A DNA stretch of 64,000 nt from an uncultured Collinsella sp. (GCA_934643145.1 CAKUBM010000011.1:4225-68224); one strand, 5' to 3'. Numbered from the stretch's first letter, positions 44,821 to 53,854 are shown. A program made the numbers and translations. The notes: generated by a model from the letters alone, not told the origin.

Positions 44821-45059
44821 GGATGTTGGGAAAGTCTGGATGGTATCGGGCCTGCAAACACCCGATAACCGTCGACTTTTCAAGGAACACGCGGGGTGAG
44901 CCCCGCTCGTGGATAGCTATCTTACCACGTTCTAAAGGCAGACAGCTGCTCTATGCACGAGCTGTGAAGACCCTAATGTGCACCATACTTCGCACTTTTG
45001 CTACCGATCGCGTCACGTATATTTTCGCCAAGCAAAATTGACCCGTCGAAAGGACCGTT
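44821..45059. promoter_or_regulatory. Divergent leader region of tmRNA and a hypothetical gene
   Basis: Includes the hairpin GCGGGG-TGAG-CCCCGC (44891-44906). No gene supported. Promoters face both directions but no clear -35/-10 pair was assigned. Confidence 0.4.
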
Positions 45060-45494
45060 ATGGATACCAAGCAGCAACTCGTCAATGCCCTCGCCGGCCT
45101 GGGCTCAACCATTACCGAAGCCATGGATGTCATCGAAGGCTTTGTACCGTGCGGACATCCCGCCCTCACGGTATCGAACGCACTCGTCGCGCTGGACGCT
45201 GACGATGACGCAGCTCTCGCCCAGCAGCTTGAGACCGTCGAGGGCTTTATCGACCACGTGAGTGAGAACCGCGGCGTGACCGCCTACCACGGCATCGAGG
45301 TCGAGCTCGCGGGCCCCAAGGCCGATCTGCTCGCAGCAATCCGCGAGATAGGCGCCCTTATGCAGACCGCAGGCGTCAAGAACACCCAGGTCAACGAGTG
45401 GGTCTACCGCAGTCTGGCAGCACTCGACAGCTCCGACGAAAAGGCAGCCGAGCAGCTCGCAGAAAGTCCCGCCATCAAGGCCGAGCTTTTGTAA
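45060..45494 (+). CDS. Small acidic hypothetical protein
   Basis: 144 residues, predicted all alpha-helical and acidic, without signal peptide, membrane span or recognisable motif. Cysteine is rare (one, in GFVPCGHPAL). GAAAGGA lies before ATG 45060. A single-gene unit between the tmRNA and a toxin-antitoxin operon. Codon use matches neighbours, so it is probably a real native gene, but no function can be suggested. Confidence 0.65.
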   Translation: MDTKQQLVNALAGLGSTITEAMDVIEGFVPCGHPALTVSNALVALDADDDAALAQQLETVEGFIDHVSENRGVTAYHGIEVELAGPKADLLAAIREIGALMQTAGVKNTQVNEWVYRSLAALDSSDEKAAEQLAESPAIKAELL

Positions 45495-45552
45495 ATAGCA
45501 GACGCGGGCCCCTTGGCGCATCGTCGTCCAAGAGGCCCGCAAACAGTTCGCG

Positions 45553-46068
45553 TCAACCGATAGCCGCGCCGCCGCGTTCGGCCAAAGCAAGAATCGGCAT
45601 CATTTGACGAGGTGTCTTTGCTGCAAGATCGGCATGTTCGAGCAGTTTGCGATCGTTGGTCACCAAGTAATCAACCTGGGCGCGTTTGCATGCGGCGAGT
45701 ACCAAATTGTCCTCGTAATCGCGATGGAGCGCTAAGTATTTGTCGGCCAACCAAAGGTCCGACGCATCTGCACCCACAGCCGTGGCGTTTTCGGTCATGT
45801 TCCGAACAAACGCCAGCGCCGCATCGCCAATCGCGCTGGCAGAAGCCTCGTCGAGCGCTCCCCCGCTGGCAAGAACGCTACGCTTCAGCTCGTGTTGGAC
45901 AACGTACAGCACGTCCTTGGCGATATGCACCGGAAAGAACAGCAATGCCCCCGTCTCCGTCGCCTGTCCAATAAACGCACGCGCGGCAAGCGACTCGGCA
46001 TGGTCGACGCAAAATGAATCAACCCATACGCTGGCGTCCACCATTATTTTGAGGGGAGCCCCGCTCAC
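45553..46068 (-). CDS. PIN-domain toxin (probable VapC-like RNase)
   Basis: 171 residues. PIN-domain acidic residues are in KIMVDASVWVD (first Asp near residue 11), in the middle helix and in DYEDNLVLAACKRAQVDYLVTND, giving the usual metal-binding set. Start is GTG 46068; it overlaps the antitoxin stop (GTGA). An ATG eight codons in (46044) is possible. PIN toxins cleave tRNA or mRNA. Second gene of a two-gene operon with an RHH antitoxin. Confidence 0.88.
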   Translation of the reverse strand: MSGAPLKIMVDASVWVDSFCVDHAESLAARAFIGQATETGALLFFPVHIAKDVLYVVQHELKRSVLASGGALDEASASAIGDAALAFVRNMTENATAVGADASDLWLADKYLALHRDYEDNLVLAACKRAQVDYLVTNDRKLLEHADLAAKTPRQMMPILALAERGGAAIG

Positions 46069-46400
46069 TGGATCATCCCCTTTTGGCGATAATGCTCATC
46101 CATGGCGTCGGAATAGATTGCGTCCCAATCGCGATCGTCTGATACGGGCGACGCAGCGATGCCCAAATCTGCATAAAGCCGGTCGGCCGCTGCCCATGAT
46201 ACGGCGAACGGTGCATCGGGCGCGACGGTCTGCTGCCGGTCGTCGACGGCCGCAAGCACTTCCTCGCACTGCCCGCCACCCTGCGCGACCTTGGCCACCA
46301 CCTTTTTGATGAGTTCGGGCAGTGACCCGCCCGAAAGCCGCAGCGCCTCCTCGGCACGGTTCTTGACCTGGCGATCCACGCGAACGTTCACCTGCGCCAT
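46065..46400 (-). CDS. RelB/DinJ-like ribbon-helix-helix antitoxin
   Basis: 111 residues. The N-terminus MAQVNVRVDRQVKNRAEEAL is the RelB/DinJ RHH DNA-binding signature and helix 2 lies in SLPELIKKVVAKVAQ. The C-terminal tail (DWDAIYSDAMDEHYRQ) is the probable toxin-binding part. The start at 46400 is chosen because the RHH strand begins there. It precedes a PIN toxin with a four-base overlap. RHH antitoxins of this type are usually paired with RelE-like toxins, so the PIN partner is a less usual pairing. Confidence 0.85.
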   Translation of the reverse strand: MAQVNVRVDRQVKNRAEEALRLSGGSLPELIKKVVAKVAQGGGQCEEVLAAVDDRQQTVAPDAPFAVSWAAADRLYADLGIAASPVSDDRDWDAIYSDAMDEHYRQKGMIQ

Positions 46401-46438
46401 GCCGCTAACAGTACCCACGTCGATCCCGCTCCCTTCAA

Positions 46439-46487
46439 TTGCTAGCGTCGCTAGCAACACTATATAGAGAGGCTAGCACATGGTCAA
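46439..46487 (-). promoter_or_regulatory. Promoter and operator of the RHH/PIN operon
   Basis: On the minus strand TTGACC (46487-46482), exactly 17 bases, TATAGT (46464-46459). TTGCTAGCG-T-CGCTAGCAA at 46439-46457 is a perfect 19-bp palindrome that overlaps the start point. A third GCTAGC lies at 46472-46477 between the boxes. This fits self-repression by the RHH antitoxin. Confidence 0.85.
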
Positions 46488-46491
46488 ATGC

Positions 46492-46545
46492 AAAAGGCCT
46501 GCGCCTGGACGACACCGATGCCGTCTGGGCGCAGGCCAGATAACG
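46492..46545 (-). terminator. Terminator of the P-type ATPase operon
   Basis: GGCCTGCGCC pairs with GGCGCAGGCC at the base, with GACG/CGTC inside, followed by UUUUGC on the minus strand. Confidence 0.88.
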
Positions 46546-46561
46546 TGGGCGAACACGTCTG

Positions 46562-48637
46562 CTAACGCAGATAAGCCTTCGCGTTGCCCAGGCTGTAGGC
46601 AATCGTTGAGCCGTTGTGCAGCAGTGACGACGTCTGCGGAGTGATCATGCCGGTAATGCCCAGCGCCAAGAGCGCCGAGTTGGTGAGCATCACCTTAGAA
46701 TAGGAGCTCGTCAGACGGTCGATGAGACCCTGACTCATGCGGCGCAAACGCACGATCGCGGCAAGATCCGTATCGGTCAGGATGATATCGGCGACCTCCT
46801 TGGCGATGTCGCTTCCGCCACCCATCGCCAAGCCCACGTCGGCCAAACCGAGCGCCGGCGAATCGTTGACGCCGTCGCCCACCATGGCAACATGGCGCCC
46901 CTCGCTCTTAATGCGCTCCACATAGGCGTACTTGTCCTCGGGCAGCAGCTCGGCCTTAAACTCGTCGACACCCGCCTCGCGCGCAATGCGCTCGGCCGTG
47001 CGCTCCGAATCGCCCGTGAGCATAACGACATGCTTGACGCCCAGCGCATGCAAGTCGGCGATGGCCTCACGGACCCCGGGCTTGAGCGGATCCTCGATGC
47101 CGAGCACGCCGACGACCTTTCCATCGACCGCCAGATACAGCGGCGACAGGCCCTGCATCTGGGACTCGATTTGCTCCTTAATGTCGGCCTCGAGCTGCGC
47201 GCTCTCGTCCTCAAACACAAAGTGTGCCGAGCCGATAATCGCGCGACGCCCTTCGATGGACGAAGCGATGCCGTGCGCCACGATGTACTCGACGGCAGCA
47301 TGGCGCTCGCGGTGCTCGAGCCCGCGCTCGCGTGCCGCATTGACCACGGCACGCGCCACCGGATGCGGAAAATGCTCCTCCAAGCAAGCGGAAAGGCGCA
47401 GGACCTCGTCCTCGCTCCAGCCGTCGGTCGTGAGCACGCAAGCTAGGCGCGGCTGGGCCTCGGTCAGCGTACCGGTCTTGTCAAAGACAATGGTATCGGC
47501 CTTGGCAAACGACTCAAAGTACTTAGCGCCCTTGACCATAACGCCCATCTTGGCAGCATCGCTCATGGCAGTCATGACGGCAACGGAACCCGTGAGCTTG
47601 AGTGCGCACGAGTAGTCGACCATCAGTGCCGCGGAGGTCTTGATGAGACTGCGCGTGGTGAGCGCAACCAGGCCCGCGAGCAGGAAGTTCCACGGGACGA
47701 TCTTGTTGGCAAGGTCCTCCATATGCGACTGGCCCTCGGACTTGAGCGAGTCGGCCGTCTGCACGAGCGAGACGATTGAGCGCAGTTTGGTTTGCGCCGT
47801 ATTGGCGCGCACGCGCACCAAGATGCCGCCGTCTTCCACGACGGTACCGGCGAACACGTCGTCGCCCACGCTGCGCTCGACGGCCAGCGGCTCGCCGGTC
47901 AGGGTCGCCTGGTTGACCATAGCGCTCCCCTGCTCGACAACACCGTCGATGCAGATGGACATGCCGGTGCGCACGGCGACCAAGTCGCCGGGCTCGAGCT
48001 CGGTGGCGGCAACGCTTACCTCGGTGTCGCCGACGACCTTTTGCGCCTTGTCGGGCACATCGAGCAGCGAGTTGATGAGCTCGTTTTCGCTCATGGCGCG
48101 GGTGTAGTCCTCGAGCAGCTCGCCCACGTTGAGCAGGAACATCGTCTGGCCCGCGGTGTCGACATCACGCTTGACGAACGAAATGCCGATGGCCGAAGCG
48201 TCGAGCACGGGAACGGTCAGGCGCGGCTGCGCGAGCTCATGAAGGGCAGCGCGCAAAAATGCCATGTAACCGGCCACGACAAACACCGCACGCAGGGGCG
48301 TGGGCAAAAACCAGCGACGTGCGTAATGGGCACCGATAAGTGTGGCAAGATCCATGACGAGCTTGTGCTTGCGTGGCTCAAGCTGCATCACGTAGCCTGT
48401 CTTTGCGTCGGCAATGGCCTGAGCGTCGAGCGCACCGACGGCGGCCAGCACGGCATCGCGGCGCGACTCGTCGTATTCGAGCGCCATCTGGCCAATACGG
48501 CCATATACGCGCACCTTGTGCACGCCGTCGATATCGCCGCTGAGCTTAAGAAGTGCATCGAGATCGCTCTCTGGCACAGGACCCGCCAATTGAAGACGGG
48601 TCCTGCCGGGGATCTCGCTAATAATCGAGAATCTCAT
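46562..48637 (-). CDS. P1B-type heavy-metal ATPase, metal uncertain
   Basis: 691 residues. The N-terminus has a ferredoxin-like fold similar to HMA domains but without CXXC. TGE actuator loop (ATLTGEPLAVE) near residue 245, phosphorylation loop DKTGTLTEAQP near 385, and MVGDGVNDSPALGLADVGLAMG near 590. The transmembrane metal site that usually reads CPC or SPC is VDYSCALKLTG near 340, with no proline. Other HMA features (LEEHFPHPVARAV) are normal. Moves a metal ion out of the cytoplasm with ATP. It is co-transcribed with a DUF6110 gene 18 bp upstream. A palindrome in that gene's promoter suggests metal-responsive control. Confidence 0.88.
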   Translation of the reverse strand: MRFSIISEIPGRTRLQLAGPVPESDLDALLKLSGDIDGVHKVRVYGRIGQMALEYDESRRDAVLAAVGALDAQAIADAKTGYVMQLEPRKHKLVMDLATLIGAHYARRWFLPTPLRAVFVVAGYMAFLRAALHELAQPRLTVPVLDASAIGISFVKRDVDTAGQTMFLLNVGELLEDYTRAMSENELINSLLDVPDKAQKVVGDTEVSVAATELEPGDLVAVRTGMSICIDGVVEQGSAMVNQATLTGEPLAVERSVGDDVFAGTVVEDGGILVRVRANTAQTKLRSIVSLVQTADSLKSEGQSHMEDLANKIVPWNFLLAGLVALTTRSLIKTSAALMVDYSCALKLTGSVAVMTAMSDAAKMGVMVKGAKYFESFAKADTIVFDKTGTLTEAQPRLACVLTTDGWSEDEVLRLSACLEEHFPHPVARAVVNAARERGLEHRERHAAVEYIVAHGIASSIEGRRAIIGSAHFVFEDESAQLEADIKEQIESQMQGLSPLYLAVDGKVVGVLGIEDPLKPGVREAIADLHALGVKHVVMLTGDSERTAERIAREAGVDEFKAELLPEDKYAYVERIKSEGRHVAMVGDGVNDSPALGLADVGLAMGGGSDIAKEVADIILTDTDLAAIVRLRRMSQGLIDRLTSSYSKVMLTNSALLALGITGMITPQTSSLLHNGSTIAYSLGNAKAYLR

Positions 48638-48655
48638 AGTTTGTGCCTGGGAGCG

Positions 48656-48901
48656 TTACTCGGCTGCCTCGTCAGCAGCGGCCTCGCTCTGGGTGATGTA
48701 AGCAGCCTCGGCAACCATGTCGTCAACATTAGCCTTGGCCTGCTCGACCATGTCCTGGTAGCCGTTCTTGATGCGCATGCCGCACGCGATACCCTGCACG
48801 CAGGCATTCTTTACCGGAGCGCTGGTGAGCAGCTTGATGCCGGCCGTACCGAGCAGAAAACCGCCACCGACAAGCAGGGTGTTGAACGTGGACTTCTTCA
48901 T
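48656..48901 (-). CDS. DUF6110-type small membrane protein, P-type ATPase partner
   Basis: 81 residues. The first 30 form one membrane anchor (STFNTLLVGGGFLLGTAGIKLLTS), followed by a short stretch with two cysteines (KNACVQGIACGMRIKNGYQD) and an acidic tail. GGGAGAGAC precedes ATG 48901. DUF6110 proteins commonly sit directly before heavy-metal P-type ATPases, as here (18-bp gap). It may assist metal delivery or ATPase assembly. No catalytic motif. Confidence 0.75.
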   Translation of the reverse strand: MKKSTFNTLLVGGGFLLGTAGIKLLTSAPVKNACVQGIACGMRIKNGYQDMVEQAKANVDDMVAEAAYITQSEAAADEAAE

Positions 48902-48992
48902 GATGTCTCTCCCTTTTGCCGCATTGGACGCGGCATGGTGCCTCAGCACCCGAGTAAATAAGTTTGCTCGAGCACGCTTTTGAAATATCTCA

Positions 48993-49029
48993 ATTTTATC
49001 TAACTATCTAGGTCAGCCATGGCTAACCT
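48993..49029 (-). promoter_or_regulatory. Promoter with 20-bp metal-regulator-like palindrome
   Basis: AGGTCAGCCA-TGGCTAACCT at 49010-49029 is a palindrome with one mismatch pair. It resembles AGGTTAG/CTAACCT operators of the DtxR/IdeR/MntR family, but with a longer centre. A -10-like TAAAAT on the minus strand is at 48998-48993, so the palindrome covers the -35 region of the DUF6110-ATPase transcript, as a repressor site would. Confidence 0.6.
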
Positions 49030-49066
49030 TTTGAAAATTAACGATGCGGAGTAACCGATTGTCAAT

Positions 49067-49100
49067 GTGAGAAAGGGACTGTCCCTTTGCCCCTTCTTAC
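49067..49100. repeat. REP-like palindrome at the end of the ABC exporter gene
   Basis: GTGAGAAAGGGAC then TGTCCCTTT, with a degenerate outer arm. Same core as the palindrome at 53816-53848. Its right end overlaps the final codons of the exporter gene. Confidence 0.6.
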
Positions 49101-50854
49101 AACTGCCAGGTAGCTGCTTCCTTTTGCAGCGCCACCATGCGGGCGAATTCTCCACCTGCCGCCTTGAGCTGCGCCGGAGTGCCCTGCTCGGCAACCACAC
49201 CATCCTTGAGTACAACGATTTTGTCGGCATTTTCCACCGTACGCATACGGTGGGCAATAACGATAACCGTCTTACCTGCAAGCAGACGGGAGAGCGCCTG
49301 CTGAACCACGGTCTCGTTCTCCACATCCAAGCTCGCCGTCGCCTCGTCCAACAGCACGATAGGCGCGTCTTTGAGCAGCGCACGGGCGATAGAGATGCGC
49401 TGGCGCTCACCGCCGGACAGCTTGGAGCCGTTCTCGCCGATCATGGTGTCATAGCCCTGCGGCATGCGGCTCACAAACTCGTCGCAGTTGGCGGCACGCG
49501 CGGCAGCAAGCACTTCCTCATCGGTGGCATCGCGACGACCAAGACGGATGTTTCCCATCACCGTGTCGTCAAAGAGCAGCACGTCTTGGAACACAATGGC
49601 GTAGTCGCGCAGCAACACCTCGGGATCCACGCTCGCAACATCCACGCCGCCCACGGTGACCGTGCCTTCGGTGGCGTCCCAAAAGCGCGCGGCCAGGCGG
49701 CTCACCGTGGACTTACCGGAGCCCGAAGGACCGACCAGTGCCGTGACCTCGCCTTCCTTGGCGGTAAAGCTCACATCGGTAAGAACTTTCTCGCCGGCGC
49801 GGCCGTCCTCGCCCGCACCATAGCCAAATGCCACGTGATCGAACACCACATCGTGGCCTACGGGCTCAAACTGCTCGCTGCCCCGCGCCACGGGCTCTTC
49901 CATGATGGAACGCATGCGCTTGGCCGACGACTCGGCGGCAAACAGCTCGGACATCAGCATCAGCGCCTGATCAAAGGGCGCATAGATGCGGCTCACCATA
50001 AGCAGGAAGGCAAACATCATCAAAAAGTCGGCCTGGCCGGAGGCGACCATCGCAGCGCCCGTGACCAACGTGGTGGCAATCCCCAGGCGCAGGATGGCAA
50101 AGGCGGAGTTGACCAAAAGCCCATTGGCGAGCTCGCCCTTGGTGGTTTCGCGCTCCTCGGCATCGATCACGGCGTTGAGCCCCTCAAGATAATGAGCCTC
50201 CTGGTTGGTGGCGCGGATCTCGCGCACGCAGTCGAGCGTCTCCTGGATCGCCTCGGTAACCTTGACCTTCTCGGCACGCACATGGTCGAACACCGGGGTC
50301 ATGGGGCCGCGTGTCAGATACAGCACGGCAAAGGCCACGGGCACGCTCCAAAACGCCGCGATCGCCAGCTGCCAGCAAAAGAACAGCGACGCCACGAACA
50401 CAATGGCGCTTGCGATGATGGCACCCCAAAGCTCTCCCAGCACGTGGCTGTAGGCGTGCTCCATGGCCTGGACGTCGCCCATGATGGTCTCGGTTAAATC
50501 GGCCAGATCACGACGACCAAAAAACGACAGCGGCAGTTTGCGCAAGCGCTCGGCAATCTCCATACGCTGCTTGCCGCACTCCTCGTAAAAGATGCAGTAG
50601 GTGTAGTAATACTGCTGCCAGTTAGAGGCAAAGAGCAACACGAAAAAGACCAGGAGGCCGCCCACAATCGGCAGGGCATCCGGCAGGTCGGCACCGGTGG
50701 CGAGATGTTCGACAAAACCGGCCATGACCAGGAACAATAAGCCCATGCCGGCCATGGTAATGAGATTGGTGAGCGCGGTCCAGAAAATGCCGCGTTTTAC
50801 GCCGGCGACGCCTTTATCGGATAGGAAGTACTTCTTTTGGAATGAGGCGAACAT
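49097..50854 (-). CDS. ABC exporter, ATPase-permease subunit B
   Basis: 585 residues. Six membrane segments in the first ~300 residues, then a nucleotide-binding domain: Walker A LVGPSGSGKSTVSRL near 372, Q-loop YAIVFQDVLLFD, signature LSGGERQRISIARALL near 475, Walker B PIVLLDEATASLDVE near 495 and H-loop VIAHRM. All catalytic residues are intact. The start ATG at 50854 directly follows the partner gene stop. The pair has the build of a heterodimeric exporter, or of IrtAB/YbtPQ-type siderophore systems. Confidence 0.93.
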   Translation of the reverse strand: MFASFQKKYFLSDKGVAGVKRGIFWTALTNLITMAGMGLLFLVMAGFVEHLATGADLPDALPIVGGLLVFFVLLFASNWQQYYYTYCIFYEECGKQRMEIAERLRKLPLSFFGRRDLADLTETIMGDVQAMEHAYSHVLGELWGAIIASAIVFVASLFFCWQLAIAAFWSVPVAFAVLYLTRGPMTPVFDHVRAEKVKVTEAIQETLDCVREIRATNQEAHYLEGLNAVIDAEERETTKGELANGLLVNSAFAILRLGIATTLVTGAAMVASGQADFLMMFAFLLMVSRIYAPFDQALMLMSELFAAESSAKRMRSIMEEPVARGSEQFEPVGHDVVFDHVAFGYGAGEDGRAGEKVLTDVSFTAKEGEVTALVGPSGSGKSTVSRLAARFWDATEGTVTVGGVDVASVDPEVLLRDYAIVFQDVLLFDDTVMGNIRLGRRDATDEEVLAAARAANCDEFVSRMPQGYDTMIGENGSKLSGGERQRISIARALLKDAPIVLLDEATASLDVENETVVQQALSRLLAGKTVIVIAHRMRTVENADKIVVLKDGVVAEQGTPAQLKAAGGEFARMVALQKEAATWQL

Positions 50855-52678
50855 TTAGGCCTCGCCTCCCTTCGTGACGGCGGCATCCGCGGCAGCAGTG
50901 ATCTTCCAGCTCGCGGCCTGTTCGTATTCGGCCCACATCTTGGCGTATAGACCGTTTTGGGACAGCAGCTCGGCATGGGTGCCAGTCTCCTGCACGCTAC
51001 CTTGGTTGAGCACCACGATCTTGTCGGCCCCCACCACGGTCGAAAGCCGGTGCGCGATCATAATGACTGTGCGACCCGCCGCCAGTTTGCTAAAGGCACG
51101 CTGGATGAGCGCCTCGTTCTCGGGGTCGGCAAACGCCGTGGCCTCATCGAGCACCACGATAGGTGCGTCTTTAAGGATCGCGCGGGCGAGTGCCACGCGC
51201 TGCACCTCGCCGCCCGAAAGATATGCCCCTCCAGCACCGAGCATGGTGTTAATACCCTGCGGGAGCTTGGCCACAATGTCGTCGCACTGAGCTGCGGAGA
51301 GGGCCGCACGCACTTCGTCGTCAGTGGCCGTGGGCTTGGAGGCACGCACGTTATCGGCAAGTGTTTGCCGGAACAGCTGGTTGGTCTGGAACACGAAGGC
51401 GACCTGGTCCATAAGCTCGTGCGGATCCATATCGCGAACGTCCACACCGCCTACGAGCACTCGACCCGAAGAGACATCCCAAAAACGCGGGATCAGGCTT
51501 GCGCAGGTCGACTTACCGCCGCCCGAGGGACCAACCAACGCAAGGGTGCTGCCTGCGGGAACGCTAAAGCTCACATGATCGACGGCAGGCGCCTCAGCAC
51601 CCTCGTAGGTAAAGCTCACGTCCTCAAAGCGCACATCGCTGCCAGCGGGGTGCTTGGGTTGAGCGGGCACGGAGAGCTGCTTGGAATCCATAACGCTTCG
51701 GATGCGAGCCAGCGAATCAGCACTCATCTGAGACGCCTCGCCCACAAACATAAGCTTGGTCATGGCCGTCGGCACCACGGCCGAAAAGATCGCGTAAAAC
51801 GTAAAATTGACCATAAAGTGCGCGAAGTCCGTCTCGCCCGGCGCCAGCAGCAGCGCCACAGGCAAAAGAAATGCCACAAGGCCGTTGAGCGCAGTAAGGT
51901 TGAGCACCTGCGGACCCCGGCAAAACGTACCCGCATAGTTTTGCGCCATATCGGCGTATTCGGCGATCGCATCGTGGAACGCCTTAAAGGAGTAGACCGT
52001 CTGCTGGAATACCTTGACCACGGGGATGCCGCGTACGTATTCGGTGCCGGTCTTGTTCATCTTGACCAGCGCGCCCATGTAAGCCTTCATAAACTCGGCG
52101 CCCTTGCCGCTCATCATGGTGGCCATGGCGCAAAACGAAACGACGACCGAGATTAAGCATGCCGCGCCCAAACGCCAATCGAGGGCAAATAGCAGCACAA
52201 GCAGGCCCACGACCATGGCGGTGGCACCGGCGATATCGGGCAGCATGTGCGCGAGCAGCGTCTCGGTGGAGGCGGCACAGCCGTCTACGATACGGCGCAG
52301 CTCACCGGTGGCGTGCGTGTCAAAGTAGCCGAGCGGCAGCTTAAGCAGATGCTCGCTCGTAGCCTTGCGGATATTGGATGCGCAGCGAAACGCGGACAGG
52401 TGCGTGCACATGAGTCCCACGAAATAGACCACGATGCTTGCCAGGGCAAAACCAACAGCCCACCAACCATACATTGCGATGTCGGCGGCCTCGCTCCAGT
52501 TGGGCGCCACGGCAATCAGGTCTCGCGCAACAAGCCAGATGCACACGTACGGGCCAAAGCTCAACAGCTGCGAGAACGCCGAGAGGGCCATGCCCAAATA
52601 CGTTAGGAATTTGCGGTCGCCGGCATATGCAAGCAGCTCGCCGATACCGCCACCTTCCTTTTTCGATCCCTTTGCCAT
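50855..52678 (-). CDS. ABC exporter, ATPase-permease subunit A
   Basis: 607 residues. Six membrane segments, then Walker A LVGPSGGGKSTCASL near 390, signature YLSGGEVQRVALARAIL and Walker B PIVVLDEATAFADPENE. The signature has E-V-Q where subunit B has E-R-Q. ATG 52678 has GAAAGGAA before it; the reading farther upstream to 53146 runs antisense to the AraC gene and is not used. Encoded divergently from an AraC regulator, like yersiniabactin ybtA-ybtPQ. Iron-siderophore or drug transport are both possible. Confidence 0.92.
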   Translation of the reverse strand: MAKGSKKEGGGIGELLAYAGDRKFLTYLGMALSAFSQLLSFGPYVCIWLVARDLIAVAPNWSEAADIAMYGWWAVGFALASIVVYFVGLMCTHLSAFRCASNIRKATSEHLLKLPLGYFDTHATGELRRIVDGCAASTETLLAHMLPDIAGATAMVVGLLVLLFALDWRLGAACLISVVVSFCAMATMMSGKGAEFMKAYMGALVKMNKTGTEYVRGIPVVKVFQQTVYSFKAFHDAIAEYADMAQNYAGTFCRGPQVLNLTALNGLVAFLLPVALLLAPGETDFAHFMVNFTFYAIFSAVVPTAMTKLMFVGEASQMSADSLARIRSVMDSKQLSVPAQPKHPAGSDVRFEDVSFTYEGAEAPAVDHVSFSVPAGSTLALVGPSGGGKSTCASLIPRFWDVSSGRVLVGGVDVRDMDPHELMDQVAFVFQTNQLFRQTLADNVRASKPTATDDEVRAALSAAQCDDIVAKLPQGINTMLGAGGAYLSGGEVQRVALARAILKDAPIVVLDEATAFADPENEALIQRAFSKLAAGRTVIMIAHRLSTVVGADKIVVLNQGSVQETGTHAELLSQNGLYAKMWAEYEQAASWKITAAADAAVTKGGEA

Positions 52679-52798
52679 GAGATTCCTTTCTAACGGCTTG
52701 AGAGTTAACCGTAAGAAACTTATCATGGGCGTGTTAGCCAAGGCACACAATTGGGCCAGGCGTGGACGTTTTCGCAAATGAAGGGGACGCTTTTGAAA

Positions 52799-53797
52799 AT
52801 GCGGCGGGCGGCAACCGATATAACCGAGCTCTACGCACCGCAGTTTGAGCAGTTTGGCCTGCAGCTTTCCGGCAAGGGCGCCGTCTTTACCGGTGAGGTG
52901 GCAAACGATCGGGCGCACGGACGCGCATGGATCATGCCCCTTTCCCCCACCTGCATCGTCATGGAGCATTTCATTACCCCGATGCACGATATGTACCTGG
53001 CCGAATACACACCCGAGCCGTACGCCTGCGTGAGCGAGGTCAGCGCGCCCACGCTCATGTGCATGCCCGAAGCCGGCATAACGCCTGCGAACCTTAAACC
53101 CCTGCATGGACCGTGGCCAAACAATACCGTGTGCAGCTTTATCCAAGATAACTGTGGCGAGGAGTTAAGCCCACTGTTTGCAGGGCGGCTCTATCACTCG
53201 CGCTCGGTGCTCTTTTTGCCTGGATATTTTGACGAACTGGAGCACCGCTATCCCACCGAGTTCGCAGGGGTCTTTGAGGCGTTTGCCGAGCCATGGCACG
53301 AGGAGGCGACGTCTGCCATCTGCCACACGTTGCGCAGGATTAACGAGGACCGCGCCCGCACCGCAGGCGGACACGTCTATATGCAGGGCATCGTGGAGAC
53401 CATGGTCGCGGAGCTCGCCTGTTCGCGCGCGGCCCACAAGCAGGCGCGGCAGGCGGCAGACACACGCGTCAGCATAACCATTGCCGAAGAAGCAACGGCA
53501 ATGATTGAGCGCGCGCTCGACAAAGGCAGGCGTGTGGGTATCAACGAGGTGGCCGAGAGGCTCTACACAAGCCGCTCCAAGCTATGCGCCACCTTTAAGG
53601 CCCAAACTGGCGAGTCCCTGGGCACCTACATTCGAAGGCGCCGCATGGAGCGAGCAAAGGACCTTTTGACCGACAGCTCACTCACCATAGCGCAGGTAGC
53701 AGAGCGCCTAGGCTACCCCCAACAATCCGCCTTCACCCAAGCCTTCAAACAATACACCAACACCACCCCCACCACCTGGCGCTCCCAACACACATAA
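52799..53797 (+). CDS. AraC-family transcriptional regulator
   Basis: 332 residues. The C-terminal ~100 residues form the double helix-turn-helix: GINEVAERLYTSRSKLCATFKAQTGESLGTYI and SLTIAQVAERLGYPQQSAFTQAFKQYTNTTP (each shown in part). The N-terminal ~200 residues are the sensor, with no recognised cupin signature. ATG 52799 is preferred since AAGGGGA lies about 11 bases before it; ATG 52778 is also possible but has no ribosome site. Divergent from the exporter pair, so it is its probable regulator. Confidence 0.85.
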   Translation: MRRAATDITELYAPQFEQFGLQLSGKGAVFTGEVANDRAHGRAWIMPLSPTCIVMEHFITPMHDMYLAEYTPEPYACVSEVSAPTLMCMPEAGITPANLKPLHGPWPNNTVCSFIQDNCGEELSPLFAGRLYHSRSVLFLPGYFDELEHRYPTEFAGVFEAFAEPWHEEATSAICHTLRRINEDRARTAGGHVYMQGIVETMVAELACSRAAHKQARQAADTRVSITIAEEATAMIERALDKGRRVGINEVAERLYTSRSKLCATFKAQTGESLGTYIRRRRMERAKDLLTDSSLTIAQVAERLGYPQQSAFTQAFKQYTNTTPTTWRSQHT

Positions 53798-53815
53798 AGA
53801 ACGAGGGCGCCCCAC

Positions 53816-53848
53816 AATGTGACAAAGGGACTGTCCCTTTGTCACATT
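53816..53848. repeat. REP-like palindrome
   Basis: AATGTGACAAAGGGA (53816-53830), CTG, then TCCCTTTGTCACATT (53834-53848); the 15-bp arms match perfectly. Located 18 bp after the AraC regulator stop; likely also a terminator-like structure. Confidence 0.8.
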
Positions 53849-53854
53849 CACAAA

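Noticed and set aside
52679..53146. N-terminal extension of ABC exporter subunit A
   Set aside because: It would be antisense to the AraC gene. The internal ATG at 52678 has a clear ribosome site and fits the family length.
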